DNA of 64,000 bases, from positions 62,001 to 126,000 of the forward strand of contig NZ_BCXE01000021.1 of the NCBI RefSeq assembly GCF_001894945.1, written 5' to 3'. Origin of the DNA: Rhodococcus ruber NBRC 15591 (GTDB lineage Bacteria > Actinomycetota > Actinomycetes > Mycobacteriales > Mycobacteriaceae). The notes beneath the pieces are model-generated. The model was not told where the DNA came from. It did no database searches and saw nothing but the letters and a program-made list of their open reading frames with translations. Positions 29,384 through 39,870 of the stretch are shown here, in pieces. A program made the position numbers and the translations under genes. Within the stretch, counting starts at the first letter, position 1. Each line of letters opens with the position of its first letter.

Positions 29384-30250
29384 TCAGTCCAGGCCGTCCC
29401 ACCAGTGATCGCCGATCGTGCCCGACGCGACCAGCACCGAGGGGCCACGCAGCGCGGCCCGGCCGTCCTCGAGGCGCACCTGCACCGCCCCGCCGGGGAC
29501 GTGCACCCGGACGGTGCCGGAGTCGGCGCCGTCGAAGCGCAGCGCCGCCGCGGCGGCGGCGACCGTGCCGGTGCCGCAGGACCGGGTCTCGCCCACCCCC
29601 CGCTCGTACACCCGCATGTCCACCGCGCCCGCGGCGATCGGGGTGAGGAACTCGATGTTGACGCCCTGGGGAAAGAAGCCGGGGTCGAAACCCGGACCGG
29701 ACAGGTCGAGGGCGGCCAGGGTCGCCGCGGTCAGGTGCGGATCGACGCAGGCCAGATGCGGGTTCCCGACGTCGATGCCCAGACCGCGGTACACCCGGCC
29801 TTCGATGGTCGCGGTCGACTCCCCCAGCTCGCGCACCACGCCCATGTCGACGGTGACGTCGCCGTGCGTCGCGTCGGCGCTGTGCACCTGCACCGGCTTG
29901 CCGCCGGCGCGACTGCCGACGACGAACGCGTCACGCGATTCGAACCCGCCGGCGGTGACGAAGTGCGCGAACACCCGCACCCCGTTGCCGCACATCTCCG
30001 CGATCGACCCGTCGGCGTTGCGATAGTCCATGAACCAGTCGTCGGCGGCCGTCCCCTCCGGCAACGCGGGCAGGACCCCCGCGTCGACGAGCGCCCCGGC
30101 CCGCGCCACCCGCAGGACCCCGTCGGCGCCGAGACCACGACGACGGTCGCACAACGCCGCCACCCGCTTCGGCTCGAGGGAAATCCGCACCTCCAGATCG
30201 GGAAGGATCACGAAGTCGTTCTCGGTGCCGTGGCCCTTGCTGAAGTCCAT
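29384..30250 (-). CDS. dapF: diaminopimelate epimerase
   Basis: A 288-residue enzyme that converts LL- to meso-diaminopimelate for lysine and peptidoglycan synthesis. The two catalytic cysteines are Cys87 in EMCGNGVR and Cys225 in [11 protein letters not shown], on the two pseudo-symmetric halves. The start [13 protein letters not shown] is the family N-terminus, with AAGGTGG upstream as ribosome-binding site. It lies nine bases after miaA and about 100 bases before hflX on the same strand, as in mycobacteria. Confidence 0.96.
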   Translation of the reverse strand: MDFSKGHGTENDFVILPDLEVRISLEPKRVAALCDRRRGLGADGVLRVARAGALVDAGVLPALPEGTAADDWFMDYRNADGSIAEMCGNGVRVFAHFVTAGGFESRDAFVVGSRAGGKPVQVHSADATHGDVTVDMGVVRELGESTATIEGRVYRGLGIDVGNPHLACVDPHLTAATLAALDLSGPGFDPGFFPQGVNIEFLTPIAAGAVDMRVYERGVGETRSCGTGTVAAAAAALRFDGADSGTVRVHVPGGAVQVRLEDGRAALRGPSVLVASGTIGDHWWDGLD

Positions 30251-30259
30251 GCCGCCACC

Positions 30260-31186
30260 TTAACGACGGTCCGCCCCGGCGAGAACTCGAAGCGCCGCGT
30301 CCCGCAGCGCAGGATCGGCGCCGTCGATCCAGTGCACCCGTGGGTCCCGGCGGAACCACGAGCGTTGCCGGCGCACATAGCGCCGGGTGCCGATGAAGGT
30401 GCGCTCCCGCGCGTGTGCGAGGTCGCACTCCCCGGCCAGGTACTCGAGTACCTGCGCGTACCCGATCGCCCGGCGAGCCGTGACCCCCTCGCGCAGCCCC
30501 CGTTCGCACAGCGCCGCGACCTCGTCGACCAACCCCTGCTCGAACATCCGGTCCGTGCGCCGCGCGATCCGGTCGTCGAGCGCCGCGGTGTCCCGGTCCA
30601 CCCCGAGCACGACCGTCCCCCATCTGGGTTCGCCGATCTGCGGCTGCGACGCCGCGAACGGCGCCCCGGTGAGTTCGACGACCTCGAGTGCGCGGACCAT
30701 GCGGCGACCGTCGGTGGGCAGGATCGTCGCCGCGGCCACCGGGTCGGCCCGGCGGAGCGCGTCGTGCACCGCGGCCACCCCCTCGTCGGCGAGCAGCGCC
30801 TCCCACTTGGCGCGGACCTGCGGATCCGTCGCGGGGAACTGCCACTCGTCGAGGAGCGCCTGGACGTACATCATCGAGCCGCCGACGATGATCGGCACGA
30901 CGCCGCGCGACCGGATCGCCTCCACGTCGGCGGTCGCGGCCTGTTGATACCGCGCGACCGTGGCAGTCTCGGTGACGTCGAGGACGTCGAGCTGATGATG
31001 GGCGATGCCGCGGCGCTCGCCGACGGCGAGCTTGGCGGTGCCGATGTCCATGCCGCGGTACTGCTGCATCGCGTCGATGTTGACGATCTCCCCGCCGAGT
31101 TCCTCGGCGAGATCCAGGCCCAGGTCGGACTTTCCGGTGGCCGTCGGGCCGACGACGGCGACCGGGCGGACGGGGTCGACGCTCAC
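30260..31186 (-). CDS. miaA: tRNA dimethylallyltransferase
   Basis: A 308-residue enzyme that transfers a dimethylallyl group to A37 of tRNAs reading UNN codons. The P-loop [15 protein letters not shown] is at the N-terminus, followed by [19 protein letters not shown] and the conserved [17 protein letters not shown] and RAIGYAQ motifs. The GTG at 31186 overlaps the upstream gene's stop (GTGA), removing a long unrelated upstream frame. MiaB, encoded about 3 kb away, adds the methylthio group to the same base. Confidence 0.95.
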   Translation of the reverse strand: MSVDPVRPVAVVGPTATGKSDLGLDLAEELGGEIVNIDAMQQYRGMDIGTAKLAVGERRGIAHHQLDVLDVTETATVARYQQAATADVEAIRSRGVVPIIVGGSMMYVQALLDEWQFPATDPQVRAKWEALLADEGVAAVHDALRRADPVAAATILPTDGRRMVRALEVVELTGAPFAASQPQIGEPRWGTVVLGVDRDTAALDDRIARRTDRMFEQGLVDEVAALCERGLREGVTARRAIGYAQVLEYLAGECDLAHARERTFIGTRRYVRRQRSWFRRDPRVHWIDGADPALRDAALRVLAGADRR

Positions 31187-31908
31187 GGCCGCCACATCCC
31201 CACGTGGTATCCGACCCCGTACGGCGCGCTGCTGTGGGTCGTGGCGGCCGACGCCGGTCCCTCGGGACCGAACACCGCGGCCAGCACCTGCCAGGCCGCG
31301 CGGCCGTCGCAGACCGTTTCGGCGCAGAGTGCCGGGTCGAGCGCGGCGAGGGCGGCGACGTCGCCGACCGCGAGGGCGACGCCGAGCGCCTCGTCCAGGT
31401 TCTGCGCCTCGGGACGGTAGGAGCCGGGAGACTTCGCGGTGAGCGTGGCGGGACCGTCGGCCACCACGAGCAGTGCCGTCGGGGTGCGGTCCGCGTCCAG
31501 GGTGCTGCGCAGCTGCCGCCCGAGCCGGGCGCAGTCCTGCGGGGTCGTCCCGGCCGGCACGACGTGCGTGGTGGCGCGCACGACCGGTGCGGTCCGGTCG
31601 CGCAGCCAGCCCGCGATCAGCGCCGGCAGCGGCAGCTGCGGATCGGGGGTCCCCGTGGCCGCCGGCCCGAGCGCGACGACCAGGTCGACGCCGAAGCCAC
31701 GGAACGTTCCGACGGCGGTGTCCGGGACGTCCGTGGCGTCCGTGCCCGCACCGACGACGACCCACCGTGCCGCGGCACGCAGCTCCGTCCCGACGGCGAG
31801 CACGGCGGCGCGCAGGTCGGCGGTCTCGGCGGCCGCGGAGCCGGTCAGCTCGGGAACGAGCAGGGGCGGGGACGGCACGAACGCCGCGGCGATCAACACA
31901 CGGGCCAC
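31183..31908 (-). CDS. class III extradiol dioxygenase-fold protein (Rv2728c-like)
   Basis: A 241-residue protein resembling the class III extradiol ring-cleavage (LigB/MEMO) fold: it starts [18 protein letters not shown], followed by [19 protein letters not shown] and [11 protein letters not shown]. The conserved metal-binding histidine usually found near the N-terminus (PHPP/HPP) reads VPSPP here, so the enzymatic site may be lost. It sits directly upstream of miaA with a four-base overlap, the same position as Rv2728c. The function is unknown. The start is either GTG 31908 (MARVLIAA) or GTG 31899. Confidence 0.7.
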
Positions 31909-32050
31909 CGTAGTCGACCCGACCCGCCGACTCGCGGCCGTGCGACCTGTTTCAATAGTGGGCGGGCGTGGTCTCGGAGCGACCTCCGCGGCCCGACCAC
32001 GCGAACCAATGCGACCAGGCAGCCGTGCCGCGCGGCAGAGATGAGGACCG

Positions 32051-33409
32051 ATGACCGACCCGAACGCAACCCAGGAATCCCGCGCTCCGAAGCCGGGCGC
32101 CCCCAAACCGGGTCGGCAGCGGCCGGCCGCCGAGACCTCGGCTCCCAAACCGCACCCGGCTGCCCATCCCCACCCGCAGCCCACCGTTCCGGCCAGCGAT
32201 CCGAGCCGGTGGGGCCGCGTCGACGAGGACGGCACGGCGTGGGTGAAGACCGCCGAGGGCGAGCGGTGCATCGGGTCCTGGCAGGCGGGCGACGCCGCCG
32301 AGGGTCTGGCCCACTTCGGCCGCCGATACGACGACCTCGCGACCGAGGTGGCAATTCTCGAGTCGCGGCTGCGTTCGGGCACCGGCGATGCGAAGAAGAC
32401 CCGGGCGGCCGCCCAGGCGCTCGCGGAGTCCCTTCCCACCGCCGCGGTGATCGGTGACCTCGATACCCTCGCCGCACGGCTTGCGGCGATCGTGGCGGAC
32501 TCCGAGAAGGCGGCTCTCGCCGCGAAACAGGAGAAGGAGCACCAGCGGGCAGCGGCCACCGCCCGCAAGGAGGCCCTCGCGGCGGAGGCCGAGCAGATCG
32601 GCGCCGAGTCGACGCAGTGGAAGGCCGCCGGTGACCGGTTGCGGGAGATCCTCGAGGAGTGGAAGACGATCCGCGGCGTGGACCGGAAGGTGGACGACGC
32701 GCTGTGGCGGCGTTATTCGAAGGCCCGCGAGGCGTTCAACCGACGGCGTGGCGCGCACTTCGCCGAACTGGACCGTGAGCGTGCCGCCGCACGGGCCCGC
32801 AAGGAGGAACTCGTCGCGCGGGCCGAGGACCTGCAGGACTCGACGGACTGGGGGGCGACGGCGGCCGCGTTCCGCGAACTGCTGGCGGAGTGGAAGGCGG
32901 CCGGCCGCGCCCCGCGCGAGGCCGACGATCAGCTGTGGAAGCGGTTCAAGGGCGCCCAGGACGTGTTCTTCGCCGCCCGCAACGCCGCCGCCTCGGAGCG
33001 GGACGCCGAGTTCGAGGAGAACGCGCGGGCGAAGGAGGCGCTGCTGCAGTCGGCGGCGTCGATCGATCCGTCGGCGGACATCGACGCCGCCCGGGCCCGG
33101 CTTCGCGAACTGCAGGACCGGTGGGAGGAGATCGGCAAGGTCCCGCGGGAACGTATGCACGACCTCGAGAGTCGTCTGCGGGCGATCGAGAAGCGGGTCC
33201 GCGAGGCCGCCGAGTCCGAGTGGCGGCGCACCGACCCGGAGGCGCTGGCCCGTGCCGCCCAGTTCCGGGAGCGTGTGCGCCAGTTCGAGGAGCAGGCGGC
33301 CAAGGCCACCGCGGCGGGCCGCCCGAAGGACGCCGAGAGCGCCCTCGCGCAGGCGCAGCAGTGGCGGGAGTGGGCCGACGCCGCGGAAGGTGCCGTCGGG
33401 GAGCGGTGA
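32051..33409 (+). CDS. DUF349 coiled-coil protein (Rv2731-like)
   Basis: A 452-residue, highly charged and helical protein. Residues 1-50 are Pro/Lys-rich and disordered. A short folded part follows ([24 protein letters not shown]), then long coiled coil with at least three DUF349 repeats whose signature is WK..G..PR or WEEIGKVPR followed by LW.R. Several lie around residues 215-245, 280-310 and 355-385. The function is not established; in mycobacteria the gene sits between miaA and miaB as here. The ribosome-binding site GAGGA is four bases before the ATG. It is transcribed against the neighbours on both sides. Confidence 0.82.
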   Translation: MTDPNATQESRAPKPGAPKPGRQRPAAETSAPKPHPAAHPHPQPTVPASDPSRWGRVDEDGTAWVKTAEGERCIGSWQAGDAAEGLAHFGRRYDDLATEVAILESRLRSGTGDAKKTRAAAQALAESLPTAAVIGDLDTLAARLAAIVADSEKAALAAKQEKEHQRAAATARKEALAAEAEQIGAESTQWKAAGDRLREILEEWKTIRGVDRKVDDALWRRYSKAREAFNRRRGAHFAELDRERAAARARKEELVARAEDLQDSTDWGATAAAFRELLAEWKAAGRAPREADDQLWKRFKGAQDVFFAARNAAASERDAEFEENARAKEALLQSAASIDPSADIDAARARLRELQDRWEEIGKVPRERMHDLESRLRAIEKRVREAAESEWRRTDPEALARAAQFRERVRQFEEQAAKATAAGRPKDAESALAQAQQWREWADAAEGAVGER

Positions 33410-33410
33410 A

Positions 33411-33486
33411 CCCCGGGCACGACCGAACCCGGACACGACCGAACCCGGACACGACCGAACCGCGAGCACGACCGAGCCCGGACACC
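33411..33486. repeat. 16-bp tandem repeats after the DUF349 gene
   Basis: About four and a half copies of a unit GACCGAACCCGGACAC run from the DUF349 stop codon to the terminator hairpin. Units vary slightly, and one is 17 bases long. They are outside any convincing reading frame. Confidence 0.75.
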
Positions 33487-33524
33487 ACGGTGCCCCCGGC
33501 TCGTTCGAGCCGGGGGCACCGTGG
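33485..33524. terminator. bidirectional terminator hairpin
   Basis: A perfect 19-base inverted repeat (33485-33503 and 33506-33524) with a two-base centre. It lies between the convergent DUF349 and membrane-protein genes and should stop transcription from both sides. Confidence 0.88.
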
Positions 33525-33544
33525 TTCGTGCGGTTCCGGGACGA

Positions 33545-34153
33545 TCAGTCGTCGAGCAGGCCCTTGTTCTCGTCCCGGGCGGCGGCGTCCCGCAGCTCCG
33601 CCTCGGCGGCGAGCTGGAGCGCGGTGCGCGTCCACACCACCTTCGCCCAGTGGAAGGTGAGCACCATGACGGCGAACCAGCCCAGGATCAGGCCGATGCC
33701 CGGTCCCGCTCCCGGGTCGCCGACGGGCAGGGTCTGCCGGGTCCAGATCGAGAGCATGCCGAACACGATCGACACCGCGGAGCCGGCCAGCGCCAGCCAC
33801 GCCAGCACCCATCGGCGGGTGACGAGCGCCAGGATGGCGAAGATCGAGCCGAAGACCAGGGCGAGCCACACGAAGATGCGGGACGGCAGGGCAATGGATT
33901 CGGCGGTCGCATCGGGGGCGAAGGACAGCACCTCCCACCCGTTGGCCGCCCCGGCGTGGGGCAGGCTGAACGAGCCGAGCAGCACGAGCACCCCGACCGC
34001 GACGACGAGCGCCCGGGCGCCCGGGTCGATCTCACCGGCGATCTTGCGTTCGGCCGCTTCGAGGTCGGCACGGACTTCGTCCATCGGATCCCTTCCGTCG
34101 TTCCCGGCACCGTCGCCGGGGGTCCTGCCCTCGTCGGGGCCGCCCGCCGTCAT
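33545..34153 (-). CDS. conserved membrane protein (Rv2732c-like)
   Basis: A 202-residue protein with an acidic N-terminal segment of about 50 residues and four predicted membrane helices ([76 protein letters not shown]), ending in a charged tail. The ATG at 34153 overlaps the miaB stop (ATGA), giving coupling; the longer frame through miaB is not real. The gene occupies the same place as Rv2732c next to miaB. No function is known. Confidence 0.8.
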   Translation of the reverse strand: MTAGGPDEGRTPGDGAGNDGRDPMDEVRADLEAAERKIAGEIDPGARALVVAVGVLVLLGSFSLPHAGAANGWEVLSFAPDATAESIALPSRIFVWLALVFGSIFAILALVTRRWVLAWLALAGSAVSIVFGMLSIWTRQTLPVGDPGAGPGIGLILGWFAVMVLTFHWAKVVWTRTALQLAAEAELRDAAARDENKGLLDD

Positions 34154-35709
34154 GCCCCGCATCCCGTCCGGGCCGGAAGCGGTTCGGGCGCACCGATCTG
34201 CGGGAGACCGAGTCCGACACCGATGGGTGGTGTCTTGGGTGTGCGGCCCTGCTCGAACCGGTCGCCCGCGCGGGTGCGCCGGTGGGTCAGGATCGGGGTG
34301 TCCGCGACGAGATGATGGGGAGCGGCCTCGCTGACCACGACGGTGACGATGTCGCCGGGGCGGACCGCACGGTCGACGTTCCCCTCGGGCCGGAAATGCA
34401 CGAGCCGGCCGTCCCGGGCGCGACCGCTCATTCGGGCGGTCTCGGCATCCTTGCGGCCCTCCCCCGCGGCGACGAGCAGTTCGACCTGAGCACCCACGAG
34501 CGCGCGGTTCCCCTCGAGGGTGATCCGTTCCTGCAGGGCGATGAGTCGTTCGTACCGTTCCTGGACCACGGCCTTGGGCAGCTGGTCGTCCATCTCCGCG
34601 GCGGGAGTGCCGGGACGCTTGGAATACTGGAACGTGAAGGCGCTGGTGAAGCGGGCCTTCTCGACGACGTCGAGGGTCTCCTGGAAGTCGTCCTCGGTCT
34701 CGCCGGGGAATCCGACGATGATGTCGGTGGTGATCGCCGCGTGCGGCATGGCCGCGCGCACCTTCTCGATGATCCCGAGGAATCGCTCCTTGCGGTACGA
34801 CCGTCGCATCGCACGCAGGACGCGGTCCGAACCCGACTGCAGCGGCATGTGCAGCTGCGGGCACACGTTCGGGGTCTCGGCCATCGCCTCGATGACGTCG
34901 TCGGTGAACTCCGCGGGGTGCGGGGAGGTGAACCGGACCCGTTCGAGGCCCTCGATGTCGCCGCACGCGCGCAGCAGCGCGGCGAACGCGCCCCGGTCCC
35001 GGGGCTGCTCGGGGTCGGCGAACGATCGGCCGTAGGAGTTGACGTTCTGCCCGAGCAGGGTCACCTCGAGCACGCCCTCGTCGACGAGCGCGCGGACCTC
35101 GGCGAGGATGTCACCGGGCCGGCGGTCCACCTCCTTGCCGCGCAGCGACGGGACGATGCAGAAGGTGCAGGTGTTGTTGCAGCCGACGGAGATCGACACC
35201 CACCCGGCGTAGCTGGACTCGCGCCGGGCCGGCAGGGTCGAGGGAAACGCCTCGAGGGATTCGAGGATCTCCACTTCGGCGCGGCGGTTGTGCCGGGCAC
35301 GATCGAGCAGTGCCGGCAGGTTGCCGATGTTGTGCGTGCCGAACACGACGTCGACCCACGGCGCCTTCTTCACGACGACCTCGCGGTCCTTCTGGGCGAG
35401 GCACCCGCCGACGGCGATCTGCATGTCGGGCTTGGCATCCTTGACCGGCCGGAGATGGCTCAGGTTGCCGTAGAGCTTGTTGTCGGCATTCTCACGCACC
35501 GCGCAGGTGTTGAAGACCACGAGGTCGGCGGCCGCACCCGGCCCGGCCTTGACGAATCCGGAGTCCTCGAGCAACCCGGACAGCCGCTCGGAGTCGTGCA
35601 CGTTCATCTGGCAGCCGTAGGTGCGCACCTCGTAGGTGCGGGCGGCGGCCTCGCCGGTCGCGTCGAGGGCGGCCGGGGCGTTGGGGGGTTCACGGTCGAT
35701 CGATGACAC
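34150..35709 (-). CDS. miaB: tRNA-2-methylthio-N6-dimethylallyladenosine synthase MiaB
   Basis: A 519-residue radical-SAM methylthiotransferase. The N-terminal UPF0004 domain starts [15 protein letters not shown] with its first cluster cysteine, and two more follow in NTCAVRENA and VGGCLAQ. The radical-SAM cluster motif is [12 protein letters not shown], and a TRAM domain covers about 400-470. It adds a methylthio group to the base prenylated by MiaA. The GTG at 35709 lies five bases after a TAGGCT hexamer, so the message is probably leaderless. The Pro/Thr-rich tail beyond residue 480 is unconserved. Confidence 0.95.
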   Translation of the reverse strand: MSSIDREPPNAPAALDATGEAAARTYEVRTYGCQMNVHDSERLSGLLEDSGFVKAGPGAAADLVVFNTCAVRENADNKLYGNLSHLRPVKDAKPDMQIAVGGCLAQKDREVVVKKAPWVDVVFGTHNIGNLPALLDRARHNRRAEVEILESLEAFPSTLPARRESSYAGWVSISVGCNNTCTFCIVPSLRGKEVDRRPGDILAEVRALVDEGVLEVTLLGQNVNSYGRSFADPEQPRDRGAFAALLRACGDIEGLERVRFTSPHPAEFTDDVIEAMAETPNVCPQLHMPLQSGSDRVLRAMRRSYRKERFLGIIEKVRAAMPHAAITTDIIVGFPGETEDDFQETLDVVEKARFTSAFTFQYSKRPGTPAAEMDDQLPKAVVQERYERLIALQERITLEGNRALVGAQVELLVAAGEGRKDAETARMSGRARDGRLVHFRPEGNVDRAVRPGDIVTVVVSEAAPHHLVADTPILTHRRTRAGDRFEQGRTPKTPPIGVGLGLPQIGAPEPLPARTGCGA

Positions 35710-35714
35710 GTCTC

Positions 35715-35720
35715 AGCCTA
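35715..35720 (-). promoter_or_regulatory. -10 hexamer of a leaderless miaB transcript
   Basis: On the minus strand TAGGCT ends five bases before the miaB GTG, repeating the pattern seen before the genes at 1281, 5236 and 10332. Confidence 0.45.
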
Positions 35721-35876
35721 GCTCACGGACCCGGCCGGCCCCGCAGTGGGCCGAGGGAAACAACGCCAAGGGAGACAACTTAGTCCATCGCCCGTCGCCG
35801 CGGGGCGAACCGGCTCCGGCCTTTCGGCGCCGACCGTAAATTTTCCATTACGCAGTCCGAACTCGGCTTCCGAAAG

Positions 35877-35907
35877 TTGCTGCACGGCGGCACGGGCAGC
35901 ATAGGGT
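35877..35907 (+). promoter_or_regulatory. gluA promoter
   Basis: TTGCTG at 35877-35882 and TAGGGT at 35902-35907 are separated by 19 bases. The ATG is only seven bases downstream, suggesting leaderless gluA mRNA. Confidence 0.45.
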
Positions 35908-35914
35908 TCTGACC

Positions 35915-36703
35915 ATGACACCAGCGGCGGTCGAATCCGAGAAGCCCTCCGGCTCGACGGGCGGCGCACCCCCGATGATCTCGATGTCGGAGGTGCAGAA
36001 GCACTTCGGAGCCCTGCACGTGCTGCAGGACATCAATCTGGACGTACCTGCGGGGCAGGTCGTGATCGTGGTCGGGCCGTCCGGGTCCGGCAAGTCCACC
36101 CTGTGCCGGACCATCAACCGGCTCGAGCCGATCGACTCGGGTGAGATCCGGGTGGACGGCAAGGTGCTCCCCGCGGAGGGCAAGGCGCTCGCGGCGCTGC
36201 GCGCCGACGTGGGCATGGTGTTCCAGTCGTTCAACCTGTTCGCGCACAAGACGATCCTCGAGAACGTCATGCTCGCCCCGGTGAAGGTCCGTCGCAAGGG
36301 CAAGAACGAGGCCAAGGAGCAGGCGCTGCAGCTTCTCGACCGGGTCGGCATCGCCAACCAGGCGGAGAAGTACCCCGCCCAGCTCTCGGGCGGGCAGCAA
36401 CAGCGCGTCGCGATCGCGCGGGCCCTGGCGATGAACCCGAAGGTCATGTTGTTCGACGAACCGACGTCGGCGCTGGATCCCGAGATGGTCCAGGAAGTGC
36501 TCGACGTCATGACGTCCCTGGCCCGGGAGGGCATGACGATGCTCGTGGTGACCCACGAGATGGGTTTCGCCCGCAAGGCCGGCAACCGCGTGCTGTTCAT
36601 GGCGGACGGGCAGATCGTCGAGGACACCGATCCCGACACGTTCTTCACCGCGCCCAAGTCCGCCCGCGCCCAGGATTTCCTCGGCAAGATCCTCAGTCAC
36701 TGA
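35915..36703 (+). CDS. gluA: glutamate ABC transporter ATP-binding protein
   Basis: A 262-residue ATPase of the polar amino acid uptake family. Walker A is GPSGSGKST near residue 57, the signature is [14 protein letters not shown], and Walker B is [15 protein letters not shown]. The first 20 residues are an Ala/Ser/Pro-rich extension before the fold. It powers import by GluC and GluD of glutamate delivered by GluB. The order gluA-B-C-D next to recX matches Corynebacterium glutamicum. Glutamate, aspartate or glutamine specificity cannot be separated by sequence alone. Confidence 0.92.
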   Translation: MTPAAVESEKPSGSTGGAPPMISMSEVQKHFGALHVLQDINLDVPAGQVVIVVGPSGSGKSTLCRTINRLEPIDSGEIRVDGKVLPAEGKALAALRADVGMVFQSFNLFAHKTILENVMLAPVKVRRKGKNEAKEQALQLLDRVGIANQAEKYPAQLSGGQQQRVAIARALAMNPKVMLFDEPTSALDPEMVQEVLDVMTSLAREGMTMLVVTHEMGFARKAGNRVLFMADGQIVEDTDPDTFFTAPKSARAQDFLGKILSH

Positions 36704-36755
36704 CCCGGCGTCGCTGCCGCATCCGGCGGCACCACCCACAACACGGAGGTACTCG

Positions 36756-37589
36756 ATGAGAATCACCCGCTCGGTTCGCCTGGGCATCGGCGCGATCGCC
36801 GTCGCTGTGCTCGCCACCGCGTGTGGCGGAGACGAGCAGCGCAGCGTGTCGCAGTCCGCCGAGAGCGGCTCCCTCGTCGTCGGCATCAAGTTCGACCAGC
36901 CCGGACTCGGGTTGCGCAACCCCGACGGCACCTTCAGCGGGTTCGACGTCGAGGTCGCGAAGTACGTCGGGCAGCAGCTGGGGGTGGCGCCGGAGAACAT
37001 CGAGTTCAAGGAGGCTCCGTCCCCGCAGCGCGAGACGCTCATCGAGAACGGTGAGGTCGACTACATCGTCGCCACCTACTCGATCACCGACGCGCGCAAG
37101 GAGAAGGTCGACTTCGCCGGGCCGTACTTCGTCGCGGGCCAGTCGCTGCTCGTGCGGGCCGACAACACCGACATCACCGGACCGGAGTCGCTCAGCGGCG
37201 GTAAGCGGCTGTGCTCGGTGGCCGGTTCCACTCCCGCCCAGAACGTCAAGGACACCTACGCGCAGGATGTGCAGCTGCAGGAGTTCGACACGTACTCCGC
37301 CTGCGTCGAGGCGCTGCGCAACGGCGCGGTCGACGCCGTGACCACCGACGACATCATCCTCGCGGGTTACGCGGCGCAGTACCCGGGGCAGCTGAAGGTC
37401 GTGGGCGAGCCGTTCACCGAGGAGCGCTACGGCATCGGCCTGGCCAAGGGTGACACCGAGTCCCGCACTCTGCTCAACGACGCGATCGAGGAGATGATCG
37501 CGAGCGGTGCCTGGCAGGCGGCCCTCGAGTCCACCGTCGGCCCGTCCGGGTACCCGTTGCCGGAGCCGCCGCAGGTCGACCGCTACTGA
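36756..37589 (+). CDS. gluB: glutamate-binding lipoprotein
   Basis: A 277-residue substrate-binding protein of the SBP family 3. A signal peptide ends in a lipobox with Cys23 (VLATACGGD), so the protein is lipid-anchored outside the membrane. The body shows KFDQPGLGLRNPDGTFSGFDVEVAKYV and DYIVATYSITDARKEKVDFAGPYF, which match the family signature. It binds glutamate and passes it to GluCD. GGAGG lies about seven bases before the ATG, and the gene follows gluA after 52 bases. Confidence 0.93.
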   Translation: MRITRSVRLGIGAIAVAVLATACGGDEQRSVSQSAESGSLVVGIKFDQPGLGLRNPDGTFSGFDVEVAKYVGQQLGVAPENIEFKEAPSPQRETLIENGEVDYIVATYSITDARKEKVDFAGPYFVAGQSLLVRADNTDITGPESLSGGKRLCSVAGSTPAQNVKDTYAQDVQLQEFDTYSACVEALRNGAVDAVTTDDIILAGYAAQYPGQLKVVGEPFTEERYGIGLAKGDTESRTLLNDAIEEMIASGAWQAALESTVGPSGYPLPEPPQVDRY

Positions 37590-37672
37590 CCGTCCCATGC
37601 CGTCCGGCCGGCCCGTGCGACGACTCGTCGCGGGCCGGCCGGACCCCAGTCCCCGATCGGTGGAGTTGACCT

Positions 37673-38353
37673 GTGGATCTGTTGAGCAAGTACGGCGACG
37701 AGTTGATCGACGCCTTCTGGACCACTGTGCAATTGACGGTGCTCTCGGCGATCGGCGCGCTGATCCTCGGAACGATCCTCGCCGGGATGCGCGTGTCCCC
37801 GGTACCGGTGGCGCGGGCGGTCGGCACCGTGTACGTGGGGATCTTCCGCAACACCCCCCTGACGCTGATCATCATCTTCTGTCTCTTCGGCTTGTCGCAG
37901 ACGCTCGGCATCAGCCTGGCACCGCAGTCGTCGCCGACGTTCCTGGTGGACAACAATTTCCGGCTCGCCGTGCTGGGACTGAGCGTGTACACCGCGGCGT
38001 TCGTCTGCGAGTCGCTGCGCTCGGGCATCAACACCGTGAACGTCGGGCAGGCCGAGGCAGGCCGCTCCCTCGGGTTGACCTTCGGCCAGAATCTGCGCCT
38101 GATCGTGCTGCCTCAGGCGTTCCGTGCGGTGATCGCCCCCCTCGGTAGCGTGCTGATCGCCTTGACCAAGAATTCGACGATCGCGTCCGTCATCGGCGTC
38201 TCGGAGGCCTCCCTGTTGATGAAGACCATGATCGAGAACGAGGCGCAGATCTTCGTCATCGGCGGCATCTTCGCCCTCGGCTTCGTGATCCTGACCCTGC
38301 CCACGGGCCTGCTGTTCGGCTGGCTGAGCACGCGATTCGAGGTGTCCCGGTGA
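37673..38353 (+). CDS. gluC: glutamate ABC transporter permease
   Basis: A 226-residue inner-membrane permease of the HisM type with five helices. The EAA loop is [24 protein letters not shown], where the ATPase docks, and [14 protein letters not shown] follows. The GTG start gives [22 protein letters not shown], with GGTGGAG upstream. Together with GluD it forms the membrane channel. The stop overlaps the gluD start by four bases. Confidence 0.92.
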   Translation: MDLLSKYGDELIDAFWTTVQLTVLSAIGALILGTILAGMRVSPVPVARAVGTVYVGIFRNTPLTLIIIFCLFGLSQTLGISLAPQSSPTFLVDNNFRLAVLGLSVYTAAFVCESLRSGINTVNVGQAEAGRSLGLTFGQNLRLIVLPQAFRAVIAPLGSVLIALTKNSTIASVIGVSEASLLMKTMIENEAQIFVIGGIFALGFVILTLPTGLLFGWLSTRFEVSR

Positions 38354-39279
38354 GCACCGGCCGCGCAACCGTCCTCTACGACGCTCCCGGTCCCCGGGCG
38401 CGAACCCTCTACCACGTCGCCTCGGCGGCGGTGGCCGTGCTGCTCGTCGCCGTCGGCTACTTCGTCTACCGGGCGCTCGACGACAAGGGTCAGCTCACCA
38501 GCGACAAGTGGGACCCGTTCCTCGAATCGAGTTCGTGGACCACGTACCTGATCCCCGGCATCCGCGGCACCCTCGTCGCCGCGGCGATATCGATCGTGCT
38601 CGCCCTGCTTCTCGGGGCCGCACTGGGCATCGGCCGGCTCTCCGATCACCGGCCCGTGCGCGCCGTGTCCGGGTTCGTCGTCGAGCTGTTCCGGGCGATC
38701 CCGGTGCTGATCCTGATGATCTTCGCCTACCAGCTGTTCGCCGAGTACCAGGTCTTCCAGTCGGAGTATCTGGCACTGGCGGCGGTGGTCACCGGCCTGA
38801 CCCTCTACAACGGCTCGGTGATCGCCGAGATCGTGCGTGCCGGCATCCGGTCCCTGCCCCGCGGACAGACCGAGGCCGCTTCGGCGCTGGGCATGCGCAA
38901 GAGCCAGATCATGCGCCTGATCCTGCTGCCGCAGGCCGTCACCGCGATGTTGCCGGCGATCGTCTCGCAGATGGTGGTGGCCCTGAAGGACTCCGCACTC
39001 GGTTACCTCATCGGCTACGTCGAAGTCGTGCGATCCGGTCAGCAGCTCGGTGCGTTCTTCGGCAACTACCTGCCGTCGCTGCTCGTGGTGGCGGCGATCA
39101 TGATCGTGCTCAACGGCGCGTTGACGATCCTCGCGACCCGGCTCGAACGTCGCCTGCGCACCGGGCGCAAGAACCGGGCCGCGATGCCGGAGGCCGACGA
39201 GAACGCGCCCGACAACGTGCTGTCCGGCATGACCGTGCCCGGGGTGGACATCACGAGCGACCACGACAAGCGCCGGTAA
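38350..39279 (+). CDS. gluD: glutamate ABC transporter permease
   Basis: A 309-residue permease, longer than GluC because of a cytoplasmic N-terminus with one extra helix ([21 protein letters not shown]) and a 45-residue hydrophilic C-terminal tail. The EAA loop is [24 protein letters not shown]. The GTG overlaps the gluC stop (GTGA). The tail after residue 265 is charged and may be a regulatory region; similar tails occur in corynebacterial GluD. The gene converges on recX. Confidence 0.92.
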   Translation: MSTGRATVLYDAPGPRARTLYHVASAAVAVLLVAVGYFVYRALDDKGQLTSDKWDPFLESSSWTTYLIPGIRGTLVAAAISIVLALLLGAALGIGRLSDHRPVRAVSGFVVELFRAIPVLILMIFAYQLFAEYQVFQSEYLALAAVVTGLTLYNGSVIAEIVRAGIRSLPRGQTEAASALGMRKSQIMRLILLPQAVTAMLPAIVSQMVVALKDSALGYLIGYVEVVRSGQQLGAFFGNYLPSLLVVAAIMIVLNGALTILATRLERRLRTGRKNRAAMPEADENAPDNVLSGMTVPGVDITSDHDKRR

Positions 39280-39283
39280 CGCG

Positions 39284-39862
39284 TCAGTCGGCGGCGAATT
39301 CGCCGGGCCCGGAATCGTGCCCGGCGAGTTCGTTGCGGACCACCTCGAAGGCCAGGCCCTGCGGGTATCCCCGGCGGGCGAGCATGCCGACCAGCCGTCG
39401 CACCACCTTGTCCCGCTCCGCAGCGATCTCGCGCCGGTCGCCCTCCGTGGGCAGCGGCGGTTGGGTGCGCAGCTTCTTGCGCACCAGTTCGGTGGCACGG
39501 GCGCGCTCGTCGTCGCCGTCGATCTGCTCGAGTGCCTCCGCGGCCTCGACCTGCCCGATTCCCTTGCGGCGCAGCTCCATGGCCAGGGCACGTTTGCCCT
39601 TCCCGGCGTACAGGTGGCGGGAGCGTACCCACTGCTGGGCGAACTCGGCGTCGTCGACGAGACCGACCTCCGTCAACCGGTCGAGGGTCCGCTCGGCGAC
39701 GTCCGCGGCGAAGCCCTTCTGTTCGAGCTTCGCGGCGAGTTCGGCGCGGCTGCGAGCCCGGTCGGTCAGCAGACGGAGGCACAGGTCCTTGGCCTGTGCC
39801 TCCGTTCCACCACCGGGCCGGTCGCCGCCGCGCCGGTCACCGCGACGGGAGTCGCCGTCCAA
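39284..39862 (-). CDS. recX: RecA regulator RecX
   Basis: A 192-residue, helical protein that inhibits RecA filament extension. The three-helix repeats are visible: LCLRLLTDRARSRAELAAKL, ERTLDRLTEVGLVDDAEFAQQWVRSR and KRALAMELRRKGI. The N-terminal 20 residues are Arg/Gly/Asp-rich and unconserved. It begins eight bases after the recA stop, so it is co-transcribed with recA and should also respond to DNA damage. The stop codon is only four bases from the end of gluD. Confidence 0.94.
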   Translation of the reverse strand: MDGDSRRGDRRGGDRPGGGTEAQAKDLCLRLLTDRARSRAELAAKLEQKGFAADVAERTLDRLTEVGLVDDAEFAQQWVRSRHLYAGKGKRALAMELRRKGIGQVEAAEALEQIDGDDERARATELVRKKLRTQPPLPTEGDRREIAAERDKVVRRLVGMLARRGYPQGLAFEVVRNELAGHDSGPGEFAAD

Positions 39863-39870
39863 TGCCCGAC

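Noticed and set aside
26761-29448. 895-codon minus-strand frame seeming to fuse an HflX-shifted frame with the exported protein.
   Set aside because: hflX is intact in another frame to its own stop at 27837, and a signal peptide begins right there with TAGTG coupling.
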